Origin: Pseudomonas sp. IB20
GTDB lineage: Bacteria > Pseudomonadota > Gammaproteobacteria > Pseudomonadales > Pseudomonadaceae
Reading direction: 5' to 3'
Assembly: GCF_009707325.1 (NCBI RefSeq)
Contig: NZ_CP046103.1
Span: forward strand, 5,158,951-5,222,950
DNA: 64,000 nucleotides
The first letter of the stretch is position 1. Each line of letters opens with the position of its first letter. The translations under genes were made by a program, and so were the position numbers. Below the pieces are notes generated by a model. It was not told the origin of the DNA, did no database searches, and worked only from the letters and a program-made list of their open reading frames with translations. Positions 9,281-19,127 of this stretch are shown here, piece by piece.

Positions 9281-9984
9281 CAGCACGCCTCCCCAAGGGT
9301 CGCCGTGATGCCGCCGTCAGTATCACGACGACAACTGATGCGCCGCACCTGCAAGCCACTGGCACGGGCCAGCGGTTCGTCATGGGTGGCGATCACGCAG
9401 GCCGCGTGGTGTTCGCGGGCCTGAGCCAGCAGCGCCTGCATCACGCGCTCAGCGTTAAGCGGGTCAAGCGACGCGGTCGGTTCATCCGCCAGCACCAGTT
9501 GCGGCGCATGCGCCAGGGCACGGGCGCAGCTCACGCGCTGGCGTTGGCCCACCGACAGCGCGGCCGGTTTCTTCGCCAACTGGTCGCTAATCTCCAACTG
9601 CTCGGCCAGACGCGCGACGCTGCCGTCGTCCTTCAGGCCCAGCAGTTGCCGGGACAAGGCAATATTGCTGCGCACATCGAGAAACCCCAGCAACCCACCG
9701 GTTTGCAGCACATAGCCCAGGTGCTTGCTGCGCAGCTGGGCCAAGGCAGATTGCTGGTCAGCACGCCACAGAGCGCCGATATCGGTCTGATCAAATTCAA
9801 ACTGGCCAACCTGATCCGGCGCCAACACCAGCGCCAGCACATCGAGCAAGGTGCTTTTGCCACAGCCGCTCGGCCCGACAATCGCCAACTGCTCGCCCGC
9901 GCGCAGCGCCAGCGCCGGAATCACCAGGCTGTAGCGCTGGCTGCCGACGCCGCGGCTTTTGTGCACTGCGCGCAGGTTCAGCAT
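9280..9984 (-). CDS. tagT: TagT, ABC ATPase of the TagST complex
   Basis: TagT is the ATP-binding partner of TagS. In P. aeruginosa TagST has ATPase activity and is needed to turn on PpkA. The 234-residue product is a LolD-like ABC protein with Walker A GPSGCGKST (about residues 37-45), signature LSVGQRQR and Walker B LVLADEPTASLD. The start codon overlaps the ppkA stop by one base (TAATG). It is the third-last gene of the leftward operon. Confidence 0.92.
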   Translation of the reverse strand: MLNLRAVHKSRGVGSQRYSLVIPALALRAGEQLAIVGPSGCGKSTLLDVLALVLAPDQVGQFEFDQTDIGALWRADQQSALAQLRSKHLGYVLQTGGLLGFLDVRSNIALSRQLLGLKDDGSVARLAEQLEISDQLAKKPAALSVGQRQRVSCARALAHAPQLVLADEPTASLDPLNAERVMQALLAQAREHHAACVIATHDEPLARASGLQVRRISCRRDTDGGITATLGEAC

Positions 9985-12968
9985 TACGGCAGCGTCGACA
10001 ATGGCACGCGGTACAACGCATCGCCCGGCTCGGCATCGCCGAAACGGACCCAGTTGGCCACGTCATTGTGGAAGGTTTCGTAGAGACGGATTTTCGAATC
10101 CAGCTCGTCGATAAAGTCTTCCTGCTCGGCCACGCTCAACGACAACCACAAATCCTGTGTCATGTTCAGCGACTTGCTGCGGTACGGCAGGCCTTCCAGG
10201 TATTCGCCGAGGATGCCGCCGTCGGCCAAGTTGCCGCCCTTGCGCAGGGCCTGTGGGTCGCGGCTCATGTAGGCCGAGGCGCTGGCGATTTCCTGGAAGA
10301 AACCCTTGGGCGAGGTCTGAGTTTTGCGCGCTGCATCCACGATCAGTTTCAGCGACTGCTGCAGATCGTTGAGCTGCAATTTGGTCAGCATCACGCACAC
10401 CTGGAACGCCGGCAGCGCCGGGTTGGTCAGGTCGCGGTCGGCGGTCCAGGCGCTGACCAGTTGCGGCGCCTGGCTCGCGGTTTTGCGGCCGAGGAAGTCC
10501 ATGTGCATGGCGTAGCCGACGGCGGCGGACTTGTCGGCCAAGGTCGGCGCGGCGCTCAGCAGCGGCACCGGTTGCGGGGTGTTGCTGCGCACTTGGTGCA
10601 CGAGGTTGGCGAACACGCTGCCGATCTCATCGACACGCTCACCCAGCTTGCGCACATCGCCACCCGGCACCGGTGTATAGAGGTCGCCGATCTGCGGGTT
10701 GGCGTCAGCGGTGAGCACGCGGTATTGGCTTTCGGCACCGGCATGGGTTTTCTTGCCAGCGTCGGTGCGCAGGTGCAGGGCGTAGATCTTGATCTGCTTG
10801 CCCAGCGCCGCCTGGCGCACTTCGGCCTCGTTCATCTGGGTGGTGGCGAACGGGTCGTTCTTGCGCAGCGCACCGGCGTCGGTGACCAGCAGAATAATGC
10901 GCCCGCCATAGCCGGACCAATCCATGCCATCCACGGCCTGCATCACCCCGGCAAACGCGTCTTCGTTGAACGAGTGGCTGGACACAGTGGACGCTTTGAC
11001 CTGCCGCGCCATGTCGAGGAAGCGTTGCGGGTCGCGGCCTTGATCCAGTGTGATCAAGGTTTTGGCCACATATTCCAGGCCCGGGGTTTTCTTGATGCTG
11101 TTGCGAAAACCCACCAGGCCGAAGCTGACGCTGTCCAACTCACCACGTTCGGCGATGCGGGTTTGCAGCTCGTGCACCACGTCGCGAACTTGGTCGATGT
11201 AAGGCTGCATCGACACGGTGGTGTCCACCACCAGTACCACGGCAGTGCGGAAGGCGTCGGCGTGGGTGTTGATCGCTCGGGCGGCCGGTTTGGCGGCAGC
11301 GCTGCCAGGGTCGATAGACGCCACATTGAGCAACTGCACCGGCTGGCCGTTTTCGTCGAAGCTCTCTTTGGAGTCGAAGATCGGCAGCAGGTAAAACTGG
11401 TCTTGTGGGACCGCACTGGCGGTCGGCTCCAGCGCCAGGACCTGCTGATTGTCTTCGCTGTTCTTCTGCGCCTTGGCCAATACGCCCTTGGCGGCAGCAG
11501 GATCAGCCAACAGCTTTTCCACCTCGCTGGATTGGCGCAGGAACATCACCGGCGCCCGGCCCGAGCGCTCGGTGAACTTGAGCACCAGGCTTTGCTTCCA
11601 GTCGCTGACCTGGGCGGCCGGCAACCAGCCATCGCTGCGCCCATCGGTGGCAGCGCCCACACGCAGCCACGGGCTGCCATCGACGTCTTTGCGTTGGTAC
11701 ACGTAGAGCACCGAAAACGCAGGCAGCCCTTCGTCAGTTGCACCACCGGCGTCATGGGACAGCTTGGCGCCCGGCTTGCTGAGCACACGCTGGAACAGGG
11801 TCTTTTTACCCGCCATCAGCAAGGGTCGCTGGCCGCCGTCCATATCAGCCAAGGCTGTTTTTACTTCAGGAGGCGGTGGCGTTTTCGGTACCACAGCGGT
11901 GGGCGGCGCCGCTGGCGTATCGCCGCTGCTCAACCACCAGTAGCTCGCGCCACCGATGGCCAGCGCGACAGCCACCGCGACGCCAGCCAGGGCCAGCACC
12001 GGCCCACGGCGCTGCTCGGACACGGCGTGGTGTTGCGTCGGCGTCACCACCGGCTGGCGCACCGGCTGCGGCTGGGGCTTGTCGGTCGGAATGTCGATCG
12101 ACACGGGCGTCATACCGGCCAAGTCGAAGCTCAGCGGAATCGGCAACGGGCGCACCAGCGTGGCTTCCGGCGAGTCCGCCGGCAGTTGGTCCAGCGCGCG
12201 CAGCAACGCCGCCGCATCCGGGAAACGCTCCGCCGGGTCCTTGGCCAACAGTTTGCGCAGCACGTCTTGATAACGGCCGTGGTGCACCGGCAATTCCGGC
12301 AGCGGTTCGGTCAGGTGCGCCAGCGCCGTGGAAAGCGCATCGGTGCCGGTGTAAGGCAGCTTGCCGACGAGGATTTCATAGAGCACCACGCCGAGCGCGT
12401 AGAGGTCGGCGCGACCATCAATCTCCTGGCCCCGCGCCTGTTCCGGGCTCATGTAGCTCGGCGTGCCCACGGCAAACCCGGCTTGAGTAAACTGGGTGCG
12501 GTCGTCCAGGGACTTGGCGATGCCGAAGTCCGACAACACGGCGGTGCCGTCAGCGCGAAACAGAATGTTCGCCGGTTTGACGTCACGGTGCACCAAGCCT
12601 TGGGCATGCGCATAACCCAGCGCCGAGGCGATCTGGCGGATCAGCGTCACGCCCTGCTCCGGCGTCAGGCCGGCGGCGATGCGCTCTTTCAGCGTGCCGT
12701 TGGGCAGGTATTCCATGGCCATGTAATACAGCTCACCGACGTTGCCAATGTCGTGGATGGTCACCGTGTGCGGGTGCGACAAGCGCGCCAGGGTCTTGCC
12801 CTCGCGCAGGAAACGCTCGCAAAAACTCGGGTCGGCCGCCAACGCTGCCGCCATCACCTTCAACGCCACCTTGCGCTCCAGCGAACGCTGAGTCGCCAGG
12901 TACACGCTGGCCATGGCGCCCTCGCCGATCCCGCCTTCGATGTCATAACCCGGAATCACGATGCTCAT
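9984..12968 (-). CDS. ppkA: PpkA, T6SS Ser/Thr kinase with VWA domain
   Basis: PpkA phosphorylates Fha and so triggers T6SS assembly after envelope signals. The 994-residue product has a cytosolic kinase domain (about 8-260) with Lys37, HRD at 127-129 and DFG at 147-149. A proline-rich linker and one membrane span (about 322-346) follow. The periplasmic part ends in a von Willebrand A domain from about 575, whose metal site reads DTTVS (582-586), a variant of DxSxS. It overlaps pppA by 4 bp (ATGA). All catalytic residues are present, although its expected target fha is frameshifted here. Confidence 0.95.
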   Translation of the reverse strand: MSIVIPGYDIEGGIGEGAMASVYLATQRSLERKVALKVMAAALAADPSFCERFLREGKTLARLSHPHTVTIHDIGNVGELYYMAMEYLPNGTLKERIAAGLTPEQGVTLIRQIASALGYAHAQGLVHRDVKPANILFRADGTAVLSDFGIAKSLDDRTQFTQAGFAVGTPSYMSPEQARGQEIDGRADLYALGVVLYEILVGKLPYTGTDALSTALAHLTEPLPELPVHHGRYQDVLRKLLAKDPAERFPDAAALLRALDQLPADSPEATLVRPLPIPLSFDLAGMTPVSIDIPTDKPQPQPVRQPVVTPTQHHAVSEQRRGPVLALAGVAVAVALAIGGASYWWLSSGDTPAAPPTAVVPKTPPPPEVKTALADMDGGQRPLLMAGKKTLFQRVLSKPGAKLSHDAGGATDEGLPAFSVLYVYQRKDVDGSPWLRVGAATDGRSDGWLPAAQVSDWKQSLVLKFTERSGRAPVMFLRQSSEVEKLLADPAAAKGVLAKAQKNSEDNQQVLALEPTASAVPQDQFYLLPIFDSKESFDENGQPVQLLNVASIDPGSAAAKPAARAINTHADAFRTAVVLVVDTTVSMQPYIDQVRDVVHELQTRIAERGELDSVSFGLVGFRNSIKKTPGLEYVAKTLITLDQGRDPQRFLDMARQVKASTVSSHSFNEDAFAGVMQAVDGMDWSGYGGRIILLVTDAGALRKNDPFATTQMNEAEVRQAALGKQIKIYALHLRTDAGKKTHAGAESQYRVLTADANPQIGDLYTPVPGGDVRKLGERVDEIGSVFANLVHQVRSNTPQPVPLLSAAPTLADKSAAVGYAMHMDFLGRKTASQAPQLVSAWTADRDLTNPALPAFQVCVMLTKLQLNDLQQSLKLIVDAARKTQTSPKGFFQEIASASAYMSRDPQALRKGGNLADGGILGEYLEGLPYRSKSLNMTQDLWLSLSVAEQEDFIDELDSKIRLYETFHNDVANWVRFGDAEPGDALYRVPLSTLP

Positions 12969-13684
12969 GGCGAAACCTTCACGACAATGGCGGTGATGTT
13001 GTCCGGCGCGCCCCGGTTAAGCCCCAGGTGCACCAGGCTGCGCACGATTTCATCCGGGGCGTCATGGCTGAGTACGTCGCGGATTTCGTGATCTTCGACG
13101 GTCTTGTTCAGGCCGTCGCTGCACAGCAGGTAGCTGTCGCCGGGGGCGATCAGCAGGTCGACCACGGCCAGTTCCAGCTGCGCCTCCACACCAATCGCGC
13201 GGGTGACGATATTGGCGCGCGGGTGCACGCGGGCATCGGCTTCGCTGAGCAGGCCGCTGTCTTGCAGGTCTTGCACGTAGCTGTGGTCGCGGGAGATGCC
13301 TTCGAGCACGCCGTCACGCAGGCGGTACAGGCGACTGTCACCGGCCCACAAACACACGCCGCGCAAGCCACGTGCGGCCAGCACCACCACGGTGCTGCCC
13401 ATCATGGTCACGCCGCGGTTGGCGGTTTCTTCGCGCACGGCGGCGTTGATGCGCAGCAGGTCATTACGCAGGGCCGCCGAGTATTCGTCGAGGGAACGCC
13501 CCACCGGCACATTGCGCAGGCTGTCGACGATCAGGCTGCTGACGTAGTCCCCCGCCGCATGCCCGCCCATGCCATCGGCCACCACCCAGAGGCGGTTCTC
13601 CGGCAGGTCCAGGCACGCGTCTTCGTTGACCTGGCGGACCATGCCCACATGGCTTTTGCTCGCGGATTTGAACGTCGACCCCAT
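12965..13684 (-). CDS. pppA: PppA, PP2C phosphatase opposing PpkA
   Basis: PppA removes the phosphate that PpkA places on Fha and so resets the T6SS. The 239-residue cytosolic PP2C-type protein shows the metal-binding motifs VADGMGGHAAG, WAGDSRLYRLRDG and LCSDGLNKT. It begins directly after the tagF stop with no gap and overlaps ppkA by 4 bp, so kinase and phosphatase are made together. Confidence 0.95.
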   Translation of the reverse strand: MGSTFKSASKSHVGMVRQVNEDACLDLPENRLWVVADGMGGHAAGDYVSSLIVDSLRNVPVGRSLDEYSAALRNDLLRINAAVREETANRGVTMMGSTVVVLAARGLRGVCLWAGDSRLYRLRDGVLEGISRDHSYVQDLQDSGLLSEADARVHPRANIVTRAIGVEAQLELAVVDLLIAPGDSYLLCSDGLNKTVEDHEIRDVLSHDAPDEIVRSLVHLGLNRGAPDNITAIVVKVSP

Positions 13685-14338
13685 CTACACCACACCTTCT
13701 TGTCCGAGCAAAAACTGCGCAAAATCGCTGGCGGCAGGCAAGCCCTGACACCGCAATAAACCTGGGGAAATCACCTGCGAGCCACGACCCCACCACAGGC
13801 TCGCGCCCTCGCAGGCCTGTTCGGCGAGCGCGGTCATGCGGCTGTGGGGCACGGTGGCGGCGACGCGTTGCAGGCCGGCAAAGCGGCTGTCTACCGCACG
13901 CGGTTCACTGGCCGGCATTCCCAGGCTGTCGAGGCTGTCGTTGAAGCTTTCGAAAGTCGCGCCGGCATCCAGCGTGCTGAGCAACAATTCTTCAGCCTGC
14001 TCAAACCACGTGTCCGGCCCGCCGACCAGCGACGCAGGGTTGGTGTCGTGATCAAGCAACGCCACCACCGCCAACGGAAAGTACCGCCCGACCCGGTCGA
14101 TGCTCGGCATCACCACGCCCGCCGCCGCATCCGGCCCGCACACACCCGGCGCCAACACAAAGCGCCACAGCGGGCTGACCAGGTACACGTTGAGCCAGTC
14201 GCCGCCCAAGCTGTTCTGGCTGGCGAGCAAACCCGCCGCCAGCCAGCTGTCCCACGGGCCGATAAAACTCTGCGGCAAGGCGCGGCTGACGAAGTCACCG
14301 CGGCTGGCCAACTTGCCGTAGAAACCCAGCGTGGTCAT
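13685..14338 (-). CDS. tagF: TagF, post-translational repressor of T6SS
   Basis: TagF blocks H1-type T6SS activity independently of phosphorylation. The 217-residue product begins GFYGKLASRGDFVSR, the typical start of the family, followed by a single globular domain. In some species tagF and pppA are fused; here they are separate and abut. The ATG at 14338 overlaps the tssM stop (ATGA), which sets the start and rejects the longer reading frame. Confidence 0.92.
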   Translation of the reverse strand: MTTLGFYGKLASRGDFVSRALPQSFIGPWDSWLAAGLLASQNSLGGDWLNVYLVSPLWRFVLAPGVCGPDAAAGVVMPSIDRVGRYFPLAVVALLDHDTNPASLVGGPDTWFEQAEELLLSTLDAGATFESFNDSLDSLGMPASEPRAVDSRFAGLQRVAATVPHSRMTALAEQACEGASLWWGRGSQVISPGLLRCQGLPAASDFAQFLLGQEGVV

Positions 14339-17300
14339 AACCGCTCCGGCAGGCTGAAGCCGCTGAGCACGCGGCTCCTGAACGGGTTGAAGGCGCTGTT
14401 GGCGCGCAGCTCGTAGGCGATGCTCGCGCCGTCCACCCGCAAGCGCAGGTTGAAGCGGTCCGGCGAGTTGCCGGCGGTGAGGTCTGATTGCTCCAGCAAG
14501 CGGAACCAGGCCCACGGGCCGTCCAGGGTCACGCCCGAACGGCCGCTGGCCGATGGCGGCATGATCGAAATGCGCACCACACCGATGCTGCCGGGGTTCG
14601 GCCATTGCATCGCCACCGGGCGACTTGGGCCGTGGTCGTAGCTGATTTGCTGGCCGTCGAGGTCGAGCAGGAACTGAGTGATGGTCGGGTCCATCGACAC
14701 CGGTTTGAGCTCGAAACGCACAATCGGCTGGGTGCCCCCCGATCTAAAGAACGCGTCACGAATAGTTGCTGCACGCTGGAAGGTTTGCAGCACACCCGGC
14801 GCAATCCCGAGCTTCTGCGCCGCACCCGGCTGCCAGCGCCAGGTCTGCGCGGAGGTGTCCACGTAAGGCTGCAGGTATTTGCGGAAGTAGTTGTCCATCA
14901 CCCCGCCCACGCCGAAGAACTGGCCGAAGTCATCCAGCGTCGCGTCGCGAGCACTGCCCGGCGACATCGGGTAACGCCCGGCCAGCGACTGGCGGTACAC
15001 GTTGACCACTTCGCTGACCCAGGCCGCGTTCAGTTGATTACGTACGCCGCCCATCATGCTGTTGGTGGTGGAGTTGACCACCGACTTGACCATGCCCTGC
15101 ACCAGCGGCGGCTGGCGTTCGGCATTCAGGCTGACCCGCGTGGCCGCTGCCGCCGCCTGGTTCTTCGCCTCGCCAAGCAAGGCATCGCCACTGGCGCCGA
15201 CCATGGCGCTGACCTGCACATACAGCGCGTTCATGTCTGCCAACAGGCCGTCGATAGCGGCCGGCTCGCCTTCATTCTTGCTGACGATGCTGTTGAGTTC
15301 GGCAAAGTGCGCGGTCACCGGATCATCCGCTGCCTGCGGCGCATTGGCCGTCGGTTGCTCCTGGCCAAGCAGGCTGCCGAGGCGCTCCTTGAGCTTGTCG
15401 ACGCCGCCTTCCACCGGCACGCCTTTGGCGGCCAATTGGCGCTCTTCGGCTTGCAGGTCGGTTTCCTTGGCAACGGCCACCAGCAGCTTTTTCAGCGGCG
15501 AGGTCGGGCCGGAAATCACCCGCAGCACATCGGCGGCCTGGGCCACGCTGGTGATCGGCACGAAGTCGATGTCCGCGAGCAAGGCGTCCCATTGGCGCTG
15601 GTAGTCCTGGAAGTACAGGCGGCGCACGTCGGCGGCGAGGCTGACCACGTTCTGCTGGTCGGCCTGCTCACGCCCGAGCACCCATTGCTCTTCGGCGAGG
15701 GTGCCGGTCTGGTTCAGGCTGCTCAGCAGGAACGCCTGGCGATAGCCCTTGGCGGTGAAGAACCCACTCAGCGGCTCACCCAACGGCTTGCCACTTTTGC
15801 GGCTGAACACCAGCGCAGCATCGCGGCCGGCGGCTTCGTTGAGACGGAAGTCCGGGATGCCTTCGGGCAGCTTCTGACGTTTAACTCGGTCATACACGCG
15901 CTGGGCCACCGGCAGTTGTTGCAGTTGCCGACGCAAGTCATCGATCAGCCGCGGGTCAAGCCGCGCGTTTGGCGGGTGACGCTCGAACAGCGCCTGCAAG
16001 TGCCCGCTCAACGCCTGGCGCTGATCGGCCGGCAGGTCGCGCGGCAGGTTGCGGTCCCAGTCCAGGGCGATCCAGGCCTTGATGAAGTCCGGATCGTAAT
16101 GCTCAGCGTCGGCAAGCATCAGGTAAGCCTTAAGGCCCTCGTACAGGAAGTCGGAACTGCCGCCACCGTGCAGTTGCTCTTCGATGCGCGTCACCAAGCG
16201 TGGCGCGAAGACGGCGATCAACAGCTTGCGGTAGACGCTGGCGGACTCGGCTTCGAGCATGTCGCCTTGATACAAGCCCAGCCCTTCGGACCAGCTTGGC
16301 GACTCACCGGCGAGGTTCTTCACCGCATTGAGCAACGGCAGCACAGCGAGAACCTCACGCTGCGCCGGGCTGAGGTTCTGCACCGTCTGGCCCAGTGGCG
16401 CGACCTTCTGGTCGACTTGGGCGATATAGGCTTGGTTGGCGCGGTAACTCACCCACCACAGGCCACTGACCACCACCACCAAAGCGATGGTGGCCGCCAA
16501 CACACCCCGTGCGATCCATTTGCGCCGACGCTCGACCTTCGGGTTCACCCCCACCAGCCCACGTTCGGCAAACGCTACGGCAGTGAACAGCTTTTCGATA
16601 AAGTAACTGCGCCCGGTGCCGCTCTGGCGCGCCAGGTGCTGGCGGTCCAGGTTCATGCTCTGGGCCATGGCGCCGATCAAGCGATCAATCGGGCTGCCTT
16701 CCTGGGTGCCACTGGTGAAGTACACGCCGCGCAGCAGCACGCGCTCTTCAAAGGCATTGGGTTTGAATACGCCTTCGAGGAAGCTCTGCAGGCAATCCTT
16801 CAAGGCACCGAATTGCTGCGGGAAGCCGTAGATCAGGTCGCGCCGCGCGGGGTCGCGCTCCTGTTGCAGGCGCTCCACCAAGCGTTCGTTGAGGCGCTGT
16901 TCCAGCCCGGCAAATTCGCTTTGCAGCGCCGCCAACGGGCTGTCGCTGTTTTTGCCGTCATCCAGGGCAAAGGTCATGCCCCACACCTGGGCACGGTCTT
17001 CCTTGCTCAGGTTGTCGAAGAACTCCATGAAACCCGGCACCAGGTCGAGTTTGGTCAGCATCAAGTAGATCGGGAAACGCACGCCCAACTGGGTGTACAG
17101 CTCCTGGATACGCAAGCGGATCGCCGCAGCATGGGCGGCACGTTCGGCATCACTGCCCAGCAACAGGTCCGACAGGCTGATGGCGATAAAAGCACCATCG
17201 ATGGGCCGGCGCGAGCGCTGCTTTTTCAGCAGGTCGAGGAAGCCCAGCCACGCGGCTTTATCCACCGTCGAGTTGCTGTCCTGGGTGGTGTAGCGCCCGG

Positions 17301-17835
17301 CGGTATCGAGCAACACGGCTTGATCGGTAAACCACCAGTCGCAGTTGCGCGTGCCGCCGACGCCGCGCACCGCACCGGCGCCCAACTGTGCGGCCAGCGG
17401 GAAATGCAGGCCGGAATTGACCAGCGCCGTGGTCTTGCCCGAACCCGGTGGGCCGATGATCACGTACCACGGCAACTCGTAGAGGTTGCGGCGTTCATCA
17501 CCGCCGAGCTTGGCCTTTTTCAGCAGCGCCAGGGCTTCGTCCATGCGCTGGCGCAGGGTCGATAACTCTTCGGCAGTCGCGGCGTTGTTAGGGTCGACTG
17601 GGGTTTGCGCGGCCAGGCTGCGCATCACTTCGGCAGCCTGTCGGCGGGCCTGGATGATGCGGAATACGCGGTAAGCGATCCACACCGCGAACACCAAAAT
17701 GATCAGCGCCCAGCGCCGCCCTTCCGGCACCAACACGTCGAGCAACGGCCCCACAAACCAGATGATCAGGCTCAGGGCGATCAGGCCCAGTACGGGGATC
17801 ACCCAGCGAATCATGAAACTGAAAAACGCCTTCAC
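14335..17835 (-). CDS. tssM: TssM (IcmF), T6SS inner-membrane core protein
   Basis: TssM spans the envelope with TssL and TssJ to anchor the secretion machine. The 1166-residue product has two N-terminal membrane segments (about 10-30 and 40-58), a cytosolic domain with intact Walker A GPPGSGKT (128-135), a third span near 440-465, and a long periplasmic part that reaches TssJ. The start is GTG at 17835, within a GTGA overlap with the tssL stop. No internal break is seen. Confidence 0.96.
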   Translation of the reverse strand: MKAFFSFMIRWVIPVLGLIALSLIIWFVGPLLDVLVPEGRRWALIILVFAVWIAYRVFRIIQARRQAAEVMRSLAAQTPVDPNNAATAEELSTLRQRMDEALALLKKAKLGGDERRNLYELPWYVIIGPPGSGKTTALVNSGLHFPLAAQLGAGAVRGVGGTRNCDWWFTDQAVLLDTAGRYTTQDSNSTVDKAAWLGFLDLLKKQRSRRPIDGAFIAISLSDLLLGSDAERAAHAAAIRLRIQELYTQLGVRFPIYLMLTKLDLVPGFMEFFDNLSKEDRAQVWGMTFALDDGKNSDSPLAALQSEFAGLEQRLNERLVERLQQERDPARRDLIYGFPQQFGALKDCLQSFLEGVFKPNAFEERVLLRGVYFTSGTQEGSPIDRLIGAMAQSMNLDRQHLARQSGTGRSYFIEKLFTAVAFAERGLVGVNPKVERRRKWIARGVLAATIALVVVVSGLWWVSYRANQAYIAQVDQKVAPLGQTVQNLSPAQREVLAVLPLLNAVKNLAGESPSWSEGLGLYQGDMLEAESASVYRKLLIAVFAPRLVTRIEEQLHGGGSSDFLYEGLKAYLMLADAEHYDPDFIKAWIALDWDRNLPRDLPADQRQALSGHLQALFERHPPNARLDPRLIDDLRRQLQQLPVAQRVYDRVKRQKLPEGIPDFRLNEAAGRDAALVFSRKSGKPLGEPLSGFFTAKGYRQAFLLSSLNQTGTLAEEQWVLGREQADQQNVVSLAADVRRLYFQDYQRQWDALLADIDFVPITSVAQAADVLRVISGPTSPLKKLLVAVAKETDLQAEERQLAAKGVPVEGGVDKLKERLGSLLGQEQPTANAPQAADDPVTAHFAELNSIVSKNEGEPAAIDGLLADMNALYVQVSAMVGASGDALLGEAKNQAAAAATRVSLNAERQPPLVQGMVKSVVNSTTNSMMGGVRNQLNAAWVSEVVNVYRQSLAGRYPMSPGSARDATLDDFGQFFGVGGVMDNYFRKYLQPYVDTSAQTWRWQPGAAQKLGIAPGVLQTFQRAATIRDAFFRSGGTQPIVRFELKPVSMDPTITQFLLDLDGQQISYDHGPSRPVAMQWPNPGSIGVVRISIMPPSASGRSGVTLDGPWAWFRLLEQSDLTAGNSPDRFNLRLRVDGASIAYELRANSAFNPFRSRVLSGFSLPERL

Positions 17836-19121
17836 TCGACGCCCTCCGCCAATACGGTGATTTCAACCCGACGATTGCGGGCACGGCCTTCTGCGGTGGC
17901 GTTGGTGGCCACAGGCTCGGTGTCGCTTCTGCCTTCGGCGCTGAAGCGGTCCGCCTGGCCGGTCTTGGCCGCCAGGATCTCCAACACCGACTTGGCGCGA
18001 GCTTCGGACAACGCCCAGTTGGACGGGAAACGCAGCGTAGCAATCGGGCGGTTATCGCTGTGCCCAGTGACGCGCACCTGGCCCTTGACCTTGCGGATGG
18101 CGTCGGCGATGCGCAGCATCAGCGGCTGGTAGTCATCAACAATGCTGGAACTGGCGGACGCAAATAGCTCGTCGCCCCTGATCGTCACGACGGAACGGTC
18201 GACTTTATCTTCCACCGCCACGCGGCCAGCCTTGATGTCTTCCACCAGAAAACCAGCCAGGCGCGGCCGTTCGATGACTTTCGGCTGCGCCACCGGACGG
18301 TCGATGGCCTGCACCGGGATCTCGCCCAGGGCATGAATGTTCTTGAACACCGGCTCGGCATCCGACGCCAGTTTCATGCGCAAGCCGAACAGCAGCGCCA
18401 ACAACAGCGCCAGGCCGATGGCCACGGCGATCCACGGCGGCATGAATTGCGCCAGGCGGTCACGCGCCACGGTCACGCCGCGCCAGTGCGGCGACAGTTC
18501 GCGCTCGTGTTCGCCACGGGCGCTGCGAATGGCGGCGGCGGTGCGCTCACGCAAAGCTTCCAGCTGGCTGCGACCGTCGTTCATCACGCGGTAACGGCCC
18601 TCGAAACCCAGGCACATGCACAGGTACAACAGCTCCAGTAGGTAGAGGCGCTCGCGCGGGCTTTGCAGGCAGTGATCGAGCAACTGGAAGACTTTTTCGC
18701 CGCCCCAGGCCTCGTTGTGCACGGTGATCAACAGGCTCTGCTTGCCCCAGTCGCTGGTGCTGCCCCACGGCGTACTGAGCACCGCTTCATCGAGCGCGGT
18801 GCACAGCGCGTAACGCGCCAGCAGTACTTCGTTGCGCGCCACACCGGCGGCTTCGGCGCGCTCTTCGAACTGGCGCAGGTAGGCCAGCAACTGCGCACGC
18901 AGGCTGGCCGGTGCCGGGTGGGCGATGGTGTTACGCAGGCGCGTCAACAGCGCCAGCAACGGGCCGGCGGCGCTTTCCAGCGGGTTGAGGCCCTGGCTTT
19001 TGCCGGTGAGGATCGGCGCAGCCGGCATCGACAGAGGCGCAGGTTCTGCACGCGCAGGTTCTGGCGCACGGCCACCCGGGCGCGGCATGAACTGGGTGCG
19101 GTCATCATCATTGGGATGCAT
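17832..19121 (-). CDS. tssL: TssL (DotU) with OmpA peptidoglycan-binding domain
   Basis: TssL links TssM to the cytosolic baseplate. The 429-residue product has a proline-rich N-terminus, the DotU helical domain (about 45-215), one membrane span (about 229-248) and a C-terminal OmpA-like domain (about 315-425). The OmpA part carries GHSDNRP and NWALSEARAKSV, the usual peptidoglycan contact region. This 'evolved' TssL anchors itself to the cell wall, so no separate TagL is needed. It follows tssK after 6 bp. Confidence 0.96.
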   Translation of the reverse strand: MHPNDDDRTQFMPRPGGRAPEPARAEPAPLSMPAAPILTGKSQGLNPLESAAGPLLALLTRLRNTIAHPAPASLRAQLLAYLRQFEERAEAAGVARNEVLLARYALCTALDEAVLSTPWGSTSDWGKQSLLITVHNEAWGGEKVFQLLDHCLQSPRERLYLLELLYLCMCLGFEGRYRVMNDGRSQLEALRERTAAAIRSARGEHERELSPHWRGVTVARDRLAQFMPPWIAVAIGLALLLALLFGLRMKLASDAEPVFKNIHALGEIPVQAIDRPVAQPKVIERPRLAGFLVEDIKAGRVAVEDKVDRSVVTIRGDELFASASSSIVDDYQPLMLRIADAIRKVKGQVRVTGHSDNRPIATLRFPSNWALSEARAKSVLEILAAKTGQADRFSAEGRSDTEPVATNATAEGRARNRRVEITVLAEGVE

Positions 19122-19127
19122 CGCGGA

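Noticed and set aside
10068..13091. 1007-codon plus-strand frame opposite ppkA/pppA
   Set aside because: It is the antisense shadow of high-G+C genes; the opposite strand encodes kinase and phosphatase domains with all motifs.
14488..17565. 1025-codon plus-strand frame opposite tssM
   Set aside because: Antisense shadow of tssM; composition is His/Gln/Arg-rich with no domain.
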